Made by a program: the position numbers and the translations under genes
The notes under the pieces: generated by a model
Database searches by the model: none
Seen by the model: only the letters and a program-made list of their open reading frames with translations
What the model was told of the DNA's origin: nothing
Shown here: positions 42,190-51,002 of the stretch, one piece after another
How the letters are laid out: each line of letters starts with the position of its first letter
Numbering within the stretch: the stretch's first letter is position 1
Origin: Cytobacillus oceanisediminis 2691
GTDB taxonomy: Bacteria; Bacillota; Bacilli; Bacillales; Cytobacillaceae
NCBI RefSeq assembly: GCF_007678455.1
Contig: NZ_VEEP01000009.1
Location: 156,172 to 220,171, forward strand
Reading direction: 5' to 3'
DNA: 64,000 bases

Positions 42190-42885
42190 TGCGACCGCGG
42201 GCTTGCTTTGGACAGCTTTGGCACCAATATACGAAAAGCTGTCCGAACTACGGCTTGCTTCGGACAGCTTTGGGCCTATTGCACAAAAAGCTGTACGAAC
42301 TCGGGGCTGCTTCGGACAGCTTTGGGCCTAATGCACGAAAAGCTGGCCGAACTCGTGGCTGCTTCGGACAGCTTTGGGGCTACTACTCGAAATGCTGTCC
42401 GAACTACGAGCTACTTCGGACAACTTTGGGGCTACTACTCGAAAAGCTGGCCGAACTTCGGGCTACTTCGGACAACTTAAGAGCTAATACACGGAAACCT
42501 GTCCGAACTCGGGGCTGCTTGGACAACTTTGGCGCCAATATAGGAAAAGCTGTCCGAACTCGGGGTGCTTCGGACAGATTTGGGGCTACTACTCGTAAAG
42601 TTGACCAAACTTGGGGCTGCTTCGGACAACTTAAGAGCTAATACACGAAAACCTGTCTGAACTCGGGGCTGATTCGGACAACTTTGGTGGCAATACACGA
42701 AATGCTATCCGAATTCCGAGCTGCTTCGGACAGCTTTGGGGCTACAACACGAAAAGCTGGCCGAACTTCGGGCTACTTCGGACAGCTTTGGGGCTACTAC
42801 TCGAAAAGCTGGCCGAACTACGAGCTGCTTCGGACAACTTTGGTCCTAATGCACAAAAAGCGGTCTGAACTTCGGACCGCTCCGG
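42190..42885. repeat. Tandem array B: about thirteen units with a 52-bp period
   Basis: The GGACA landmark recurs at 42210, 42262, 42314, 42366, 42418, 42470, 42521, 42572, 42624, 42676, 42728, 42780 and 42832, with a final partial unit near 42874. Units contain the 13-bp inverted arms AAAGCTGTCCGAA and TTCGGACAGCTTT, which can pair across either the short loop or the spacer. Its sequence is unrelated to array A but the period is the same. Open frames across it (for example 42136-42480) reflect stop-free repeats and are not called as genes. It fills the 979-base gap between yodT and the LD-carboxypeptidase. Confidence 0.95.
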
Positions 42886-42945
42886 TTTCAATTTTCATAA
42901 AATGCCGTTCAAAGTGCTCCATAGTACAACAGAAAAATAACAAAA

Positions 42946-42971
42946 AAAGACACCATTATAAAAGGTGCCTC
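42946..42971 (-). terminator. Terminator of the LD-carboxypeptidase gene
   Basis: Minus-strand stem GGCACC / GGTGTC (one G-T pair) with a 9-base loop, then TTTTTTTG. Confidence 0.75.
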
Positions 42972-42980
42972 CATCATGAA

Positions 42981-43961
42981 CTATTCGTCTTGTTCGATAA
43001 AGATTTCAGTTTTGTCACTGGCTGCCTTAACGGTAGCGAATGACCCGATCGGCAGGGTGGCAAATGGCTGGACATGTCCGAAATTGACATTTGCGATGAT
43101 CGGTATATTCCTTAATTCTACTTTACTCAAGATGATTTTTCTTAATGCCTCTTCTGTGACATTGGAATTCTTTTGGAAACGGCCAATCAATAGAGCTTTT
43201 ATTGAGGCTGCGTCTGGTAGGTGAAGAAGTGACTGGAGATCCCGGTCAAAACTTCTTGAATGGCTTTCTTCATCATCTTCAATGAACAGGATGCTGTCTT
43301 TCAGGGATGGCATGAATTCTGTACCCTGAAGCAGGTTCATTGTGCTAAGATTGCCGCCGATCAACTTCCCGCTTGCTTCTCCTTCCCGGATGACCATATA
43401 GCCATCGTTTTCGTGGAACGTCCGATTTTCCTGTTCGAGATACCAGGCGTCATCTGACCAAGTTTCAGAAGGAGAAATTTCATATGGTGCATCATTTGTA
43501 ACTGCATCCAAAAAAGAATTCAATGTATATTCCAACCCATGTTTCACGCCAAAGGTTGAAAAATGTGGGCCTGAGTATGTTACAAGCCCGGTTTTCTTAT
43601 AGATTGCCAGCTGCAACGCCGTAATATCGCTGTAGCCGCAAAAAACCTTCGGATTGGAAGCGATCAAATCATAGTCTATGTATTTCAGCAGCTGGTTGGA
43701 ATTGTATCCGCCTATGGCCGTTAAAATCCCTTTTACATTCGGGTCGGTAAATGCTTCATGCAAGTCCTCGATCCGTTCCTCAATCGAAGAACTGAAAAAC
43801 TCATCATGAGCATCTGCATACCTTCCAAACGTCACCTTAAAGCCCAGCTGCGTCAATCTCTCAACAGCCAGGTCTAGTTGAGCTCCCTTCAGAATGATCA
43901 TGCTTGTCGCTGGTGCGATGATCCGAATCTCATCCCCAGGCACTAACTTGGGTGCAAACAT
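42981..43961 (-). CDS. S66 LD-carboxypeptidase (LdcA/MccF-like)
   Basis: A 326-residue serine peptidase. Nucleophile Ser in FCGYSDITALQ (about residue 112), catalytic Glu and His in IEDDEESHS and NFGHVQPFATLPIG. The family removes the terminal D-Ala of tetrapeptide stems in wall recycling, or cleaves microcin C-like compounds (MccF). Sequence alone does not separate these. GGGGAGA precedes the ATG. Confidence 0.9.
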   Translation of the reverse strand: MFAPKLVPGDEIRIIAPATSMIILKGAQLDLAVERLTQLGFKVTFGRYADAHDEFFSSSIEERIEDLHEAFTDPNVKGILTAIGGYNSNQLLKYIDYDLIASNPKVFCGYSDITALQLAIYKKTGLVTYSGPHFSTFGVKHGLEYTLNSFLDAVTNDAPYEISPSETWSDDAWYLEQENRTFHENDGYMVIREGEASGKLIGGNLSTMNLLQGTEFMPSLKDSILFIEDDEESHSRSFDRDLQSLLHLPDAASIKALLIGRFQKNSNVTEEALRKIILSKVELRNIPIIANVNFGHVQPFATLPIGSFATVKAASDKTEIFIEQDE

Positions 43962-44052
43962 ATTCTCCCCGCCTCTTCAATGATATCTTCTATTTTATCA
44001 AAGAAAAGGCAGGGTGTAAGCATGTTCTGGTCTTTCAATTTGTTCTCAGGAT

Positions 44053-45519
44053 CTATACAAGTGCAGGCTCAGTTTTTCGTCCCGTTTTTGACTTCTCGAT
44101 AATGTCTGTTGCAATCCAGACTCCGCAGGCACTTGCCTGTGCAAGTCCGCGAGTGATGCCGGCACCGTCTCCGCCAACATACAGGCCGCTTATTTCTGTT
44201 TCAAACTTGTCATTCAGCTTCGGCCGTGCTGAATAGAACTTCGCTTCAACTCCATAGAACAGCGTATGTTCAGAAGCAAGTCCAGGCGTAACCTGGTTCA
44301 ATGCTTCCGTCATTTCCACAAGACTCTTAAGGGTGTTATACGGAAGGACCAAACCTAAATCTCCAGGTACTGCTTCCTTTAAGGTAGGTTCAAGGAATCC
44401 CTCTTTGATTCTTTTTTCCGTTGACCTGCGGCCCTTTAAAATATCTCCGTATTTTTGCACAATCAGCCCGCCGTTGGAAAGGCTGTTCGCCAAACGGGAT
44501 ATTTCATGCGCGTATTCATTCGGTTTATCGAACGGATCAGAGAATGTATGGGACACGAGCAAGGCAAAATTCGTGTTGTTGCTTCCAAGCTTTGGATCCT
44601 TATAGGCGTGGCCGTTTGCAAGCATGATTCCGGAATGATTCTCGACAACTACATGTCCCGATGGATTGCTGCAGAATGTCCTAACGCTGGTCCCTACTGA
44701 GGTATTGAAAATGAACTTTCCTTCGTATAGATGTTCATTTATTTCCTCCATGACGACATTGGATGTTTCGACGCGGACGCCAATATCGACCTGGTTATTG
44801 ATCATCTTAAGCCTTCTTTTTTTCAAAAGCTGTGTCAGCCATTTGGAGCCGTCACGGCCCGGGGCAACTACTACTTTATCAGCATAAATTTTTTCCCCGT
44901 TCTTAAGCTCAACACCTGTGACTTTATGGCCGTCATGCGTTTTTTCAGTAATCAAATCCTCGATTTCTGTCTTGAACGCCATATCCACCTTTTCTTTTAA
45001 GTATTCAAAGATATCCTTTAAAATCTCAAGATTCTGTTCTGTACCAAGGTGGCGAACCTGGGCTCTGAGCAACTTCAAGCCAGCGGCATAACCTCTTCGT
45101 TCGATTTCACGGACTTTATCTGTCATTGGATCAGTTATACTTTCCGTTGCACCATGCTTGAGATTGATCTCATCTACATATTTTATCAGTTCGACAACTT
45201 TTGAATCAGGCAGGTAATCCGTCATCCAGCCGCCGAATTCACTTGTTATATTGAATTTCCCATCTGAATAGGCACCTGCACCGCCGAAACCATTGGTGAT
45301 CGAACACGCCGGCAGGCATCCTGCAAAATCCTTTTTCCCAGCTGGCGGCGGGCATTTTTCAATTTTCTTTTGTAAAATCGGGCAGTTCCTTCGATAAATA
45401 TCATGTCCCTTATCCACTAACAGAACATTAGCTTCAGGCATCTTTAACGATAATTCATAGCAAGTGAAAATCCCTGCTGGACCTGCTCCAACGACAATCA
45501 CATCATAGTTTGTTTTCAT
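44053..45519 (-). CDS. FAD-dependent dehydrogenase (COG2509)
   Basis: A 488-residue flavoprotein with the dinucleotide motif VIVVGAGPAGIFTCYEL at the N-terminus and a C-terminal FAD segment GLYVGGDGAGITRGLAQA. A CPxLQKKIEKCPPP segment (about residues 45-60) supplies conserved cysteines. ATG 45519 is chosen because GCGGGGG lies seven bases before it and the Rossmann fold begins there. The reaction is unknown for this family. Confidence 0.87.
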   Translation of the reverse strand: MKTNYDVIVVGAGPAGIFTCYELSLKMPEANVLLVDKGHDIYRRNCPILQKKIEKCPPPAGKKDFAGCLPACSITNGFGGAGAYSDGKFNITSEFGGWMTDYLPDSKVVELIKYVDEINLKHGATESITDPMTDKVREIERRGYAAGLKLLRAQVRHLGTEQNLEILKDIFEYLKEKVDMAFKTEIEDLITEKTHDGHKVTGVELKNGEKIYADKVVVAPGRDGSKWLTQLLKKRRLKMINNQVDIGVRVETSNVVMEEINEHLYEGKFIFNTSVGTSVRTFCSNPSGHVVVENHSGIMLANGHAYKDPKLGSNNTNFALLVSHTFSDPFDKPNEYAHEISRLANSLSNGGLIVQKYGDILKGRRSTEKRIKEGFLEPTLKEAVPGDLGLVLPYNTLKSLVEMTEALNQVTPGLASEHTLFYGVEAKFYSARPKLNDKFETEISGLYVGGDGAGITRGLAQASACGVWIATDIIEKSKTGRKTEPALV

Positions 45520-45656
45520 TCTGCATCCCCCGCCATTATCAGTTTTTTGCTTAACCAATGGTAAATATAACAAATAACACCCACGCAGTCAACCAAAACA
45601 CGAACTATAAATAATAAAAGCAAAATAAATGTTCGTGTTAAACCGGGGCATATTAA

Positions 45657-45682
45657 GAGGCTGTCTGTTAGCAGACAGCCTC
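45657..45682 (-). terminator. Hairpin terminator of the YjcZ-type gene
   Basis: Minus-strand stem GAGGCTGTCTG / CAGACAGCCTC with a 4-base loop; the following TTAATAT is only a weak T tract. Confidence 0.7.
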
Positions 45683-45719
45683 GCAAACTATTTAAAAAGC
45701 GTTTTAAATTGCTATATTT

Positions 45720-45923
45720 TTACCAGTTATAGCTGCAGCAAGCACCAATGATGATTAACAAGATAAACAGAACAACGATCAATGCAAAACCGCCGTATCC
45801 GTAACCACAGCCAGCACCTGCGACTCCTGCATATGGGTAACCTCCGCCACAGAAAGTGCCATAAGTTGGAGCTGTTGCCATTGGGGCAGTTACAGGCATT
45901 GGGGCATTATCATATCCGTACAT
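45720..45923 (-). CDS. YjcZ-family sporulation protein
   Basis: A 67-residue protein with a Pro/Ala/Gly/Tyr-rich N-terminus ([13 protein letters not shown]) and the family's C-terminal hydrophobic [18 protein letters not shown] helix. Such proteins are made late in Bacillus sporulation. GAGGAGTGG precedes the ATG and a strong sigma-K-like promoter lies about 45 bases upstream. Confidence 0.88.
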   Translation of the reverse strand: MYGYDNAPMPVTAPMATAPTYGTFCGGGYPYAGVAGAGCGYGYGGFALIVVLFILLIIIGACCSYNW

Positions 45924-45969
45924 TTAAAAACCACTCCTCGTTTGTTTTTGAATTGCTTTCCCTTTACGG

Positions 45970-45998
45970 TATGATATGGGTACTTGACCCGTTTGTGC
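45970..45998 (-). promoter_or_regulatory. Sigma-K-like promoter of the YjcZ-type gene
   Basis: On the minus strand GCAC (complement at 45995-45998), 16 bases, CATATCATA (complement at 45970-45978), matching the sigma-K -35 (AC) and -10 (CATAnnnTA). Confidence 0.62.
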
Positions 45999-46118
45999 AT
46001 TAGCCTATTTTTTTTAATTTATCATTTTTCACAGCCATGCCGACTTTTCAATTCATTCATGGCGGGTAAAGGTTAAAATGGAATAATAGCAACCAATGTC
46101 CGGAGGGTACAGCCAAGT

Positions 46119-47213
46119 ATGAAATCTAACGCTAAAAAAATTTTAACCTTATTTTTCCTTACGGCCGCAGTGATTTCCTTTTTAGCGATTCAATCAGAAC
46201 ATTACTTGTCCGAGGATTTAAATGTTTATGAAAAAATCTCCGCCGGTTCGTCGATCAATTACCTGATTATCGGTGACAGTATTGGGCGGGGTGCTGGAGC
46301 AGAAAGCAAAGACCTTAGGTGGTACAGCCAGTTCGAGGTGCTTCTAAAAGATTTCAGCGGATCCCGGGCACGCCGAAATAGTATTGTCCAGAGTGGAGCG
46401 ACTGCTTTTGAAGGATTATACAAACTGCAAAAAGCCCCAAAATTCAGTGATGTCGACCTCATTTTTATTGTTTTTGGCGAAAATGATCGTAAATATATGG
46501 ACGCTGAGCAATTCACTTTTTTCTATGAGAGACTGATCAGAAAAGCAAAAGAGCGATATCCCAACTCTGAAGTGATCACGATCATCGAGAATCCTTTAAA
46601 GCAGGAGGAATTTGCTGACGCAATTAACAGAGTTTCTGACCATTACGGCGCTAAGCCATTAGACATGCGAATTCCTTTCAAGGAATCTGGCATGCTGACA
46701 GAACAGCTGACGACTGATATGGTGCATCCGAATGGAAAAGGATATCAACTTTATGCGTACTCTATTCTGGAGTTGATCAAAGATAATATCCAAAAGGAAA
46801 GGGATATTGCCGGATATCCTAAACCCTTGACCAGGAATCAAGCAATCTCTCTGTCTGAAAAAAAACATTTCTCTGCCCGTAAAGGGTTCCGAAGGCAAAA
46901 TGGTATAAATATAAGCAAGCGTCCCGGGGATTTTCTGGAATATGAGTTTGAGGGCTCCATTCTCGGGGTGACAGCAATAAGAAGCCAGGACGGTGGAATG
47001 GTCAAAGTTTATATAGACGGTAATTATGTAAGTACCCTTTCTACCTGGTGGCCGTTCTCACGGGAGCGGTTCTTATATATAGCAAGCGGCCTTGAGAACG
47101 GTCATCATACGGTCCGTTTTGAAACGCTAAAAGAGGCATCCTTGCATAACAAAAGTGACATATCGATGATCCAGATTTCTTCGATCATCGTCGCTGTCGA
47201 TGAAGAAAAATAA
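46119..47213 (+). CDS. Membrane-anchored or secreted SGNH/GDSL hydrolase
   Basis: A 364-residue protein with an N-terminal hydrophobic segment (about 7-24). SGNH block I is IIGDSIGRGAG (Ser about 54), block III VFGENDR and block V DMVHPNGKGYQLY (Asp and His). After about residue 240 comes a C-terminal beta domain (YEFEGSILGVTAI, GNYVSTL) of the type seen in carbohydrate esterases. Probably a cell-envelope deacetylase or esterase. The start follows GGAGGGTA. Confidence 0.85.
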   Translation: MKSNAKKILTLFFLTAAVISFLAIQSEHYLSEDLNVYEKISAGSSINYLIIGDSIGRGAGAESKDLRWYSQFEVLLKDFSGSRARRNSIVQSGATAFEGLYKLQKAPKFSDVDLIFIVFGENDRKYMDAEQFTFFYERLIRKAKERYPNSEVITIIENPLKQEEFADAINRVSDHYGAKPLDMRIPFKESGMLTEQLTTDMVHPNGKGYQLYAYSILELIKDNIQKERDIAGYPKPLTRNQAISLSEKKHFSARKGFRRQNGINISKRPGDFLEYEFEGSILGVTAIRSQDGGMVKVYIDGNYVSTLSTWWPFSRERFLYIASGLENGHHTVRFETLKEASLHNKSDISMIQISSIIVAVDEEK

Positions 47214-47339
47214 TATAGAAATTTCCTAAAGGAAAGTGTATGATACTTTCTATATGCCCACCTTAACAGCAAATTGTATGAATGTCCCGTGACTTGGGAA
47301 GCTTTTTGCAGGGCAGCAATAATTCCTGAAGGAGATACT

Positions 47340-47945
47340 ATGAGAAGTATATTCAAAAATTTCATTAACGGCATCCTTACCATTGTCCCGATCATACTCG
47401 TGATCTATGTGATTTATAAAACCTTTATGTTTTTGGACAGTTTGCTTGGAAATTTGCTGAAGCCCCATTTAAAAGAAAGCTATATTCCAGGTATCGGCCT
47501 GTTGACAACATTGGTTTTGATAACATTCCTCGGCTGGCTGTCGACCCGGTTCATTACAGGCAGCATCATTAGGCTGGTTGACAGACTTCTGGAAAAAATC
47601 CCTTTGGTCAAAACGATTTATTCTGTCATCAAAGATACTGTCCATTCTTTTCTCGGGGATAAAAAGTCCTTTTCAAAAGTGGCTTTGGTTACGATCCCAG
47701 GAACAAACATGAAAAGTCTCGGTTTCATTACTTCTGAGAACCTTCAGGCGTTTCATGAACCATTATCAGGTCATGTTGCCGTTTATGTACCTCAAACTTT
47801 TCAAGTTGCCGGTTTTACGTTCTTGATTCCAAAAGAAGACATCGAAATTCTCGATGTAAAACCTGAGGATGCAATGAAATTCATCCTTTCAGGAGGAATG
47901 ACTTCCTCAAACGGAGAGAAACATGTGAAACAAAACAGCCGCTGA
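47340..47945 (+). CDS. DUF502 family membrane protein
   Basis: A 201-residue protein with two transmembrane helices (about 10-32 and 50-70) and a conserved soluble domain (GWLSTRFITGSIIRLVDRLL, IPLVKTIYSVIKDT, VYVPQTFQVAGFTFLIP). ATG 47340 follows GAAGGAG by five bases; an earlier in-frame ATG has no site. The function of DUF502 proteins is unknown. Confidence 0.9.
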   Translation: MRSIFKNFINGILTIVPIILVIYVIYKTFMFLDSLLGNLLKPHLKESYIPGIGLLTTLVLITFLGWLSTRFITGSIIRLVDRLLEKIPLVKTIYSVIKDTVHSFLGDKKSFSKVALVTIPGTNMKSLGFITSENLQAFHEPLSGHVAVYVPQTFQVAGFTFLIPKEDIEILDVKPEDAMKFILSGGMTSSNGEKHVKQNSR

Positions 47946-47965
47946 CATAAATCAGCGGCTGTTTT
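47932..47965. terminator. Bidirectional terminator
   Basis: A 14-bp stem AAAACAGCCGCTGA / TCAGCGGCTGTTTT that overlaps the DUF502 stop codon and abuts the end of the convergent IIA gene. Confidence 0.9.
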
Positions 47966-48466
47966 CTATTCAAAGGTCACTTCAAGAATTGGAGTGGATC
48001 CTTTCTCAACATTGCTTTCAGTCAATTTCTCTAATGAGGATGCCTGGTCGGTGTTAGTGATGATAATTGGGGTTATAGTACTCTTCGCTTTTTCACTGAT
48101 GATCCCTATATCAAAGGATACAAGTTTATCCCCTGCCTTTACCTGATCACCTTGCTTCACATGTGTTTCGAAGCCTTCACCATTTAAGGAAACCGTCTCC
48201 AGCCCAATGTGGATGAGAATCTCTGCCCCGTTTTTAGCCCTGATCCCTACCGCATGTTTTGTAGGGAAAACTTGGATGACTTCACCGTCTACCGGCGCAA
48301 CAACTATGCCATCTTCCGGTTTAATCGCCAAACCGTCACCCATCATTTTTTCAGAAAAAACAGGATCAGGAACTTCATTCAGATCGACTGCTTTCCCGGT
48401 AATTGGTGCCAGAAGCTTGATTGTTTTAATTGGTTCCTCCTTTTTTCCAAACAACTTTTTAAACAT
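47966..48466 (-). CDS. ypqE: PTS EIIA-glucose-type protein (YpqE)
   Basis: A 166-residue stand-alone EIIA-Glc domain with the phosphorylated His in GAEILIHIGLETV and a partner His in FPTKHAVGI. It transfers phosphate from HPr to an EIIBC elsewhere. ATG 48466 (MFKKLFGKK) follows AAGGAATGG. It is downstream of msrA-msrB as in B. subtilis. Confidence 0.93.
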   Translation of the reverse strand: MFKKLFGKKEEPIKTIKLLAPITGKAVDLNEVPDPVFSEKMMGDGLAIKPEDGIVVAPVDGEVIQVFPTKHAVGIRAKNGAEILIHIGLETVSLNGEGFETHVKQGDQVKAGDKLVSFDIGIISEKAKSTITPIIITNTDQASSLEKLTESNVEKGSTPILEVTFE

Positions 48467-48497
48467 AGGTACCATTCCTTCCTGCGTATTTTTATGT

Positions 48498-48932
48498 TCA
48501 ATCCTGGAACAGTTTTAGTAACTCACCATAACCTTCTTCTTCCAGCTTTTCTTTCGGAACGAACCTCAACGCTGCTGAATTGATGCAATACCTCAGTCCA
48601 TTTTCACCCGGACCATCATCGAATACGTGTCCTAGATGGGAATCCGCACTTTTGCTCCGCACCTCGGTCCTGACCATGAAATGGCTCAAATCCTGTTTTT
48701 CGATGATTTCTTCCTCTTGGATTGGTTTTGTAAAGCTCGGCCAGCCGCAGCCCGCATCATATTTATCCCGGGAGCTGAATAACGGTTTTCCTGAGACGAT
48801 ATCTACATAAATCCCTTCCCTCAGGTCATTCCAATATTCATTCCGGAATGGTGGTTCTGTCCCATTGTTTTGTGTCACTTCATATTGCATCGGCGTCAGC
48901 CTTTTCTGTAAATCTTCTTGATTCTTTTTCAT
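48498..48932 (-). CDS. msrB: Peptide-methionine (R)-S-oxide reductase
   Basis: A 144-residue MsrB with GCGWPSF and the catalytic Cys in [13 protein letters not shown]. The zinc CxxC pairs are absent, as in B. subtilis MsrB. Its start overlaps the msrA stop by four bases; the pair repairs both methionine-sulfoxide isomers. Confidence 0.96.
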   Translation of the reverse strand: MKKNQEDLQKRLTPMQYEVTQNNGTEPPFRNEYWNDLREGIYVDIVSGKPLFSSRDKYDAGCGWPSFTKPIQEEEIIEKQDLSHFMVRTEVRSKSADSHLGHVFDDGPGENGLRYCINSAALRFVPKEKLEEEGYGELLKLFQD

Positions 48933-49468
48933 TTTCTACTCCCCCAATGTTCCCGGATATAAGCTTCACGTCCTGAACCTTTATGATAAGCATTATATCG
49001 TTCCGGATTTTTTTTATAATAACCCTGATGATAGGTCTCAGCAGGATAGAAGGTCTTCGCCGGCAGAATTTTTGTCGCAATTGGCTTCGAGAACTGTCCG
49101 CTCTCACCAAGCTTCCTTTTCGACTCTTCAGCAAGCTGCCTCTGTTCTTCATCATGATAGAAGATGGCGGTCTGGTATGATTGGCCCCTGTCATAAAACT
49201 GTCCGCCCGGGTCGGTCGGATCGATTTGCTGCCAATATAAATTCAGAATCTCCTCGTAAGGAAATACCTCCGGATCAAATGTAATTTGCACAGCTTCATA
49301 ATGGCCGGTAGTCTCACTGCAGACCTCTTCATATGTAGGGTTTTCCTTCGTGCCTCCTGTATAGCCCGACACAACACTGTAGATTCCCGGCTGCTCATCA
49401 AATGGCTTCACCATACACCAGAAACAGCCTCCGGCAAATGTCGCAAGCGCCCGATTTCCTTTATTCAT
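48929..49468 (-). CDS. msrA: Peptide-methionine (S)-S-oxide reductase
   Basis: A 179-residue MsrA with the active site GGCFWCM (Cys about 15), [15 protein letters not shown] and the HQGYYKKNP end. It reduces methionine-S-sulfoxide and is translationally coupled to msrB. The start follows GGAAGAGGTGG. Confidence 0.96.
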   Translation of the reverse strand: MNKGNRALATFAGGCFWCMVKPFDEQPGIYSVVSGYTGGTKENPTYEEVCSETTGHYEAVQITFDPEVFPYEEILNLYWQQIDPTDPGGQFYDRGQSYQTAIFYHDEEQRQLAEESKRKLGESGQFSKPIATKILPAKTFYPAETYHQGYYKKNPERYNAYHKGSGREAYIREHWGSRK

Positions 49469-49566
49469 GATTCCACCTCTTCCAATTTCTAAATAACTCC
49501 ACTTAAATACTTATTCCCTATTGTATAACTTTTAAAGCAAAAAACCCATTCATTACACTCAACAGT

Positions 49567-49596
49567 AAAAGCCCCTTCCGGAGAAGAAGCTTTTTG
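49567..49596 (-). terminator. Probable terminator of the RsgA-like gene
   Basis: Minus-strand imperfect stem AGCTTCTT / AAGGGGCT (two G-T pairs) with a TTTT tail, eight bases after the gene. Confidence 0.55.
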
Positions 49597-49603
49597 CTTT
49601 TGA

Positions 49604-50671
49604 TTATTTGAATTTTGTTTTTTTGCGAATTTCTTTATTGATATTTTTCCAGTGCCTTTTTTCTTCAGCTTGTGCTTTCTTATCCACCTTCCGGTCAATA
49701 TAAGCCAGTTCTTTTTGCAGCTTTTTATAGCTGGCCAGCCTGCTTACATCCAGGAGACCTTCATCAATCGCCGAACGAACTGCACAACCCGGCTCGTTAC
49801 CATGGGTACAATCACGAAATTTACATTCTTCAGCGAACTGATCGACATCTGCAAAGCTTTCGCTGATACCCTCTTCACCTGTCCATAGCTGAATCTCTCT
49901 CATACCCGGTGTGTCAATGAGTACTGCACCACAAGGCAGCAAGACCATTTCCCGGTGTGTTGTCGTATGCTTGCCCTTATCATCGCTTTCACGAATTTCC
50001 TGTACCAGCTGTTTTTCGTATCCGGAGAAATAATTGACCAGGCTTGATTTTCCGACCCCTGACGATCCGATTAAAGCGACCGTCCGTCCCGGGCCTAGAT
50101 ATCTTTGTACTTCCTCCATGCCGGTTCCTAAAAGTACACTCACTGGTATGACAGGAACCCCAATGGCCACCCCTCTCACCAGTTCCATCTTTGTTTCAAG
50201 GTCATTTTCCAAATCTGCTTTGCTCAATATGATGACCGGATTCGAACCGCTCTCCCAGGCAAGCAAAAGATACCTTTCAATCCGCCTTAAATTCAGATCA
50301 TCATTAAGTGAATTTACGATGAACACCGTATCAATATTAGCAGCGACAATCTGCTCCTCGGTGACCTGACCTGCAGCCTTCCTGGAAAACTTGCTTTTTC
50401 GTGGCAGGATTCCCCGGATTGTTCCTCGCATTTCACCTGGTGAGGTCTTGACGGCCACCCAGTCACCAACCGCCGGCAATTCATCCCTGCCATTTGCTTC
50501 ATATGTCAATTTGCCTGAAAGAGTACAGAGATATTCACCATCTTCGAGCCATACCCTGTAACTATGCTTGTGCTCCAACGCCACCCTGCCAGGCTTGTAA
50601 CCTTGGAATTGACCTTCCTCGAAAAACTTTTTTATTTCAGCAGTCATTCCGATATTTTCAAGTTTATTCAT
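49604..50671 (-). CDS. RsgA-family circularly permuted GTPase (paralogue)
   Basis: A 355-residue protein: an N-terminal OB-fold, permuted GTPase with NSLNDD, SKADLE (G4), Walker A GSSGVGKSSLVN and DTPGMRE (G3), and the C-terminal zinc motif CKFRDCTHGNEPGC. RsgA matures the 30S subunit. The canonical Bacillus gene (yloQ) lies beside prpC/prkC, and none of those are here, so this is more likely a second copy. The start follows GGAGGAAAAA. Confidence 0.88.
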   Translation of the reverse strand: MNKLENIGMTAEIKKFFEEGQFQGYKPGRVALEHKHSYRVWLEDGEYLCTLSGKLTYEANGRDELPAVGDWVAVKTSPGEMRGTIRGILPRKSKFSRKAAGQVTEEQIVAANIDTVFIVNSLNDDLNLRRIERYLLLAWESGSNPVIILSKADLENDLETKMELVRGVAIGVPVIPVSVLLGTGMEEVQRYLGPGRTVALIGSSGVGKSSLVNYFSGYEKQLVQEIRESDDKGKHTTTHREMVLLPCGAVLIDTPGMREIQLWTGEEGISESFADVDQFAEECKFRDCTHGNEPGCAVRSAIDEGLLDVSRLASYKKLQKELAYIDRKVDKKAQAEEKRHWKNINKEIRKKTKFK

Positions 50672-50941
50672 TCAATTTTTCCTCCATCATGCTTAATTAA
50701 TAAAAAAAACCACAGGAATGCACAGTCCCGTAGTTTGATAAGCATGTAGAAAAAAAGACGAATAGTCGATTGTTCCGCTTAGGTTAGTGGGACGTGCAAT
50801 AAGTAACGGCCATCTTAAAAACATTTAACATTCTGCTCATTGCACTCCACCTGCCTCTCGTATAATTATCTTCAGTATATGGAAAAATTTTCTCTATGTA
50901 AACCCTTTTTTATAAATCCCCCTGTTCATAGCGACAGTTCC

Positions 50942-50971
50942 GCACCGATCATGCCCAATTTGCATATTTTA
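50942..50971 (+). promoter_or_regulatory. Sigma-K-like promoter of the DUF4397 gene
   Basis: GCACC (50942-50946), 16 bases, then CATATTTTA (50963-50971), a full match to CATAnnnTA. It lies about 32 bases before the start codon. The rest of the 50672-51002 gap shows no gene or stable hairpin to me. Confidence 0.6.
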
Positions 50972-51002
50972 CATTTGAGTATTCTATTTAGGAGTGAGGG
51001 GT

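Noticed and set aside
26364-42885. CRISPR arrays at the two 52-bp arrays
   Set aside because: Units are contiguous and similar along their whole length with no unique spacers, and no cas genes are in the window.
42136-43043. Three repetitive open frames of 72-150 codons across tandem array B
   Set aside because: The period is 52 bp, not a multiple of three, so all frames cycle through the same repeats. The frames lack ribosome sites and do not keep one reading register; they are stop-free by repetition.
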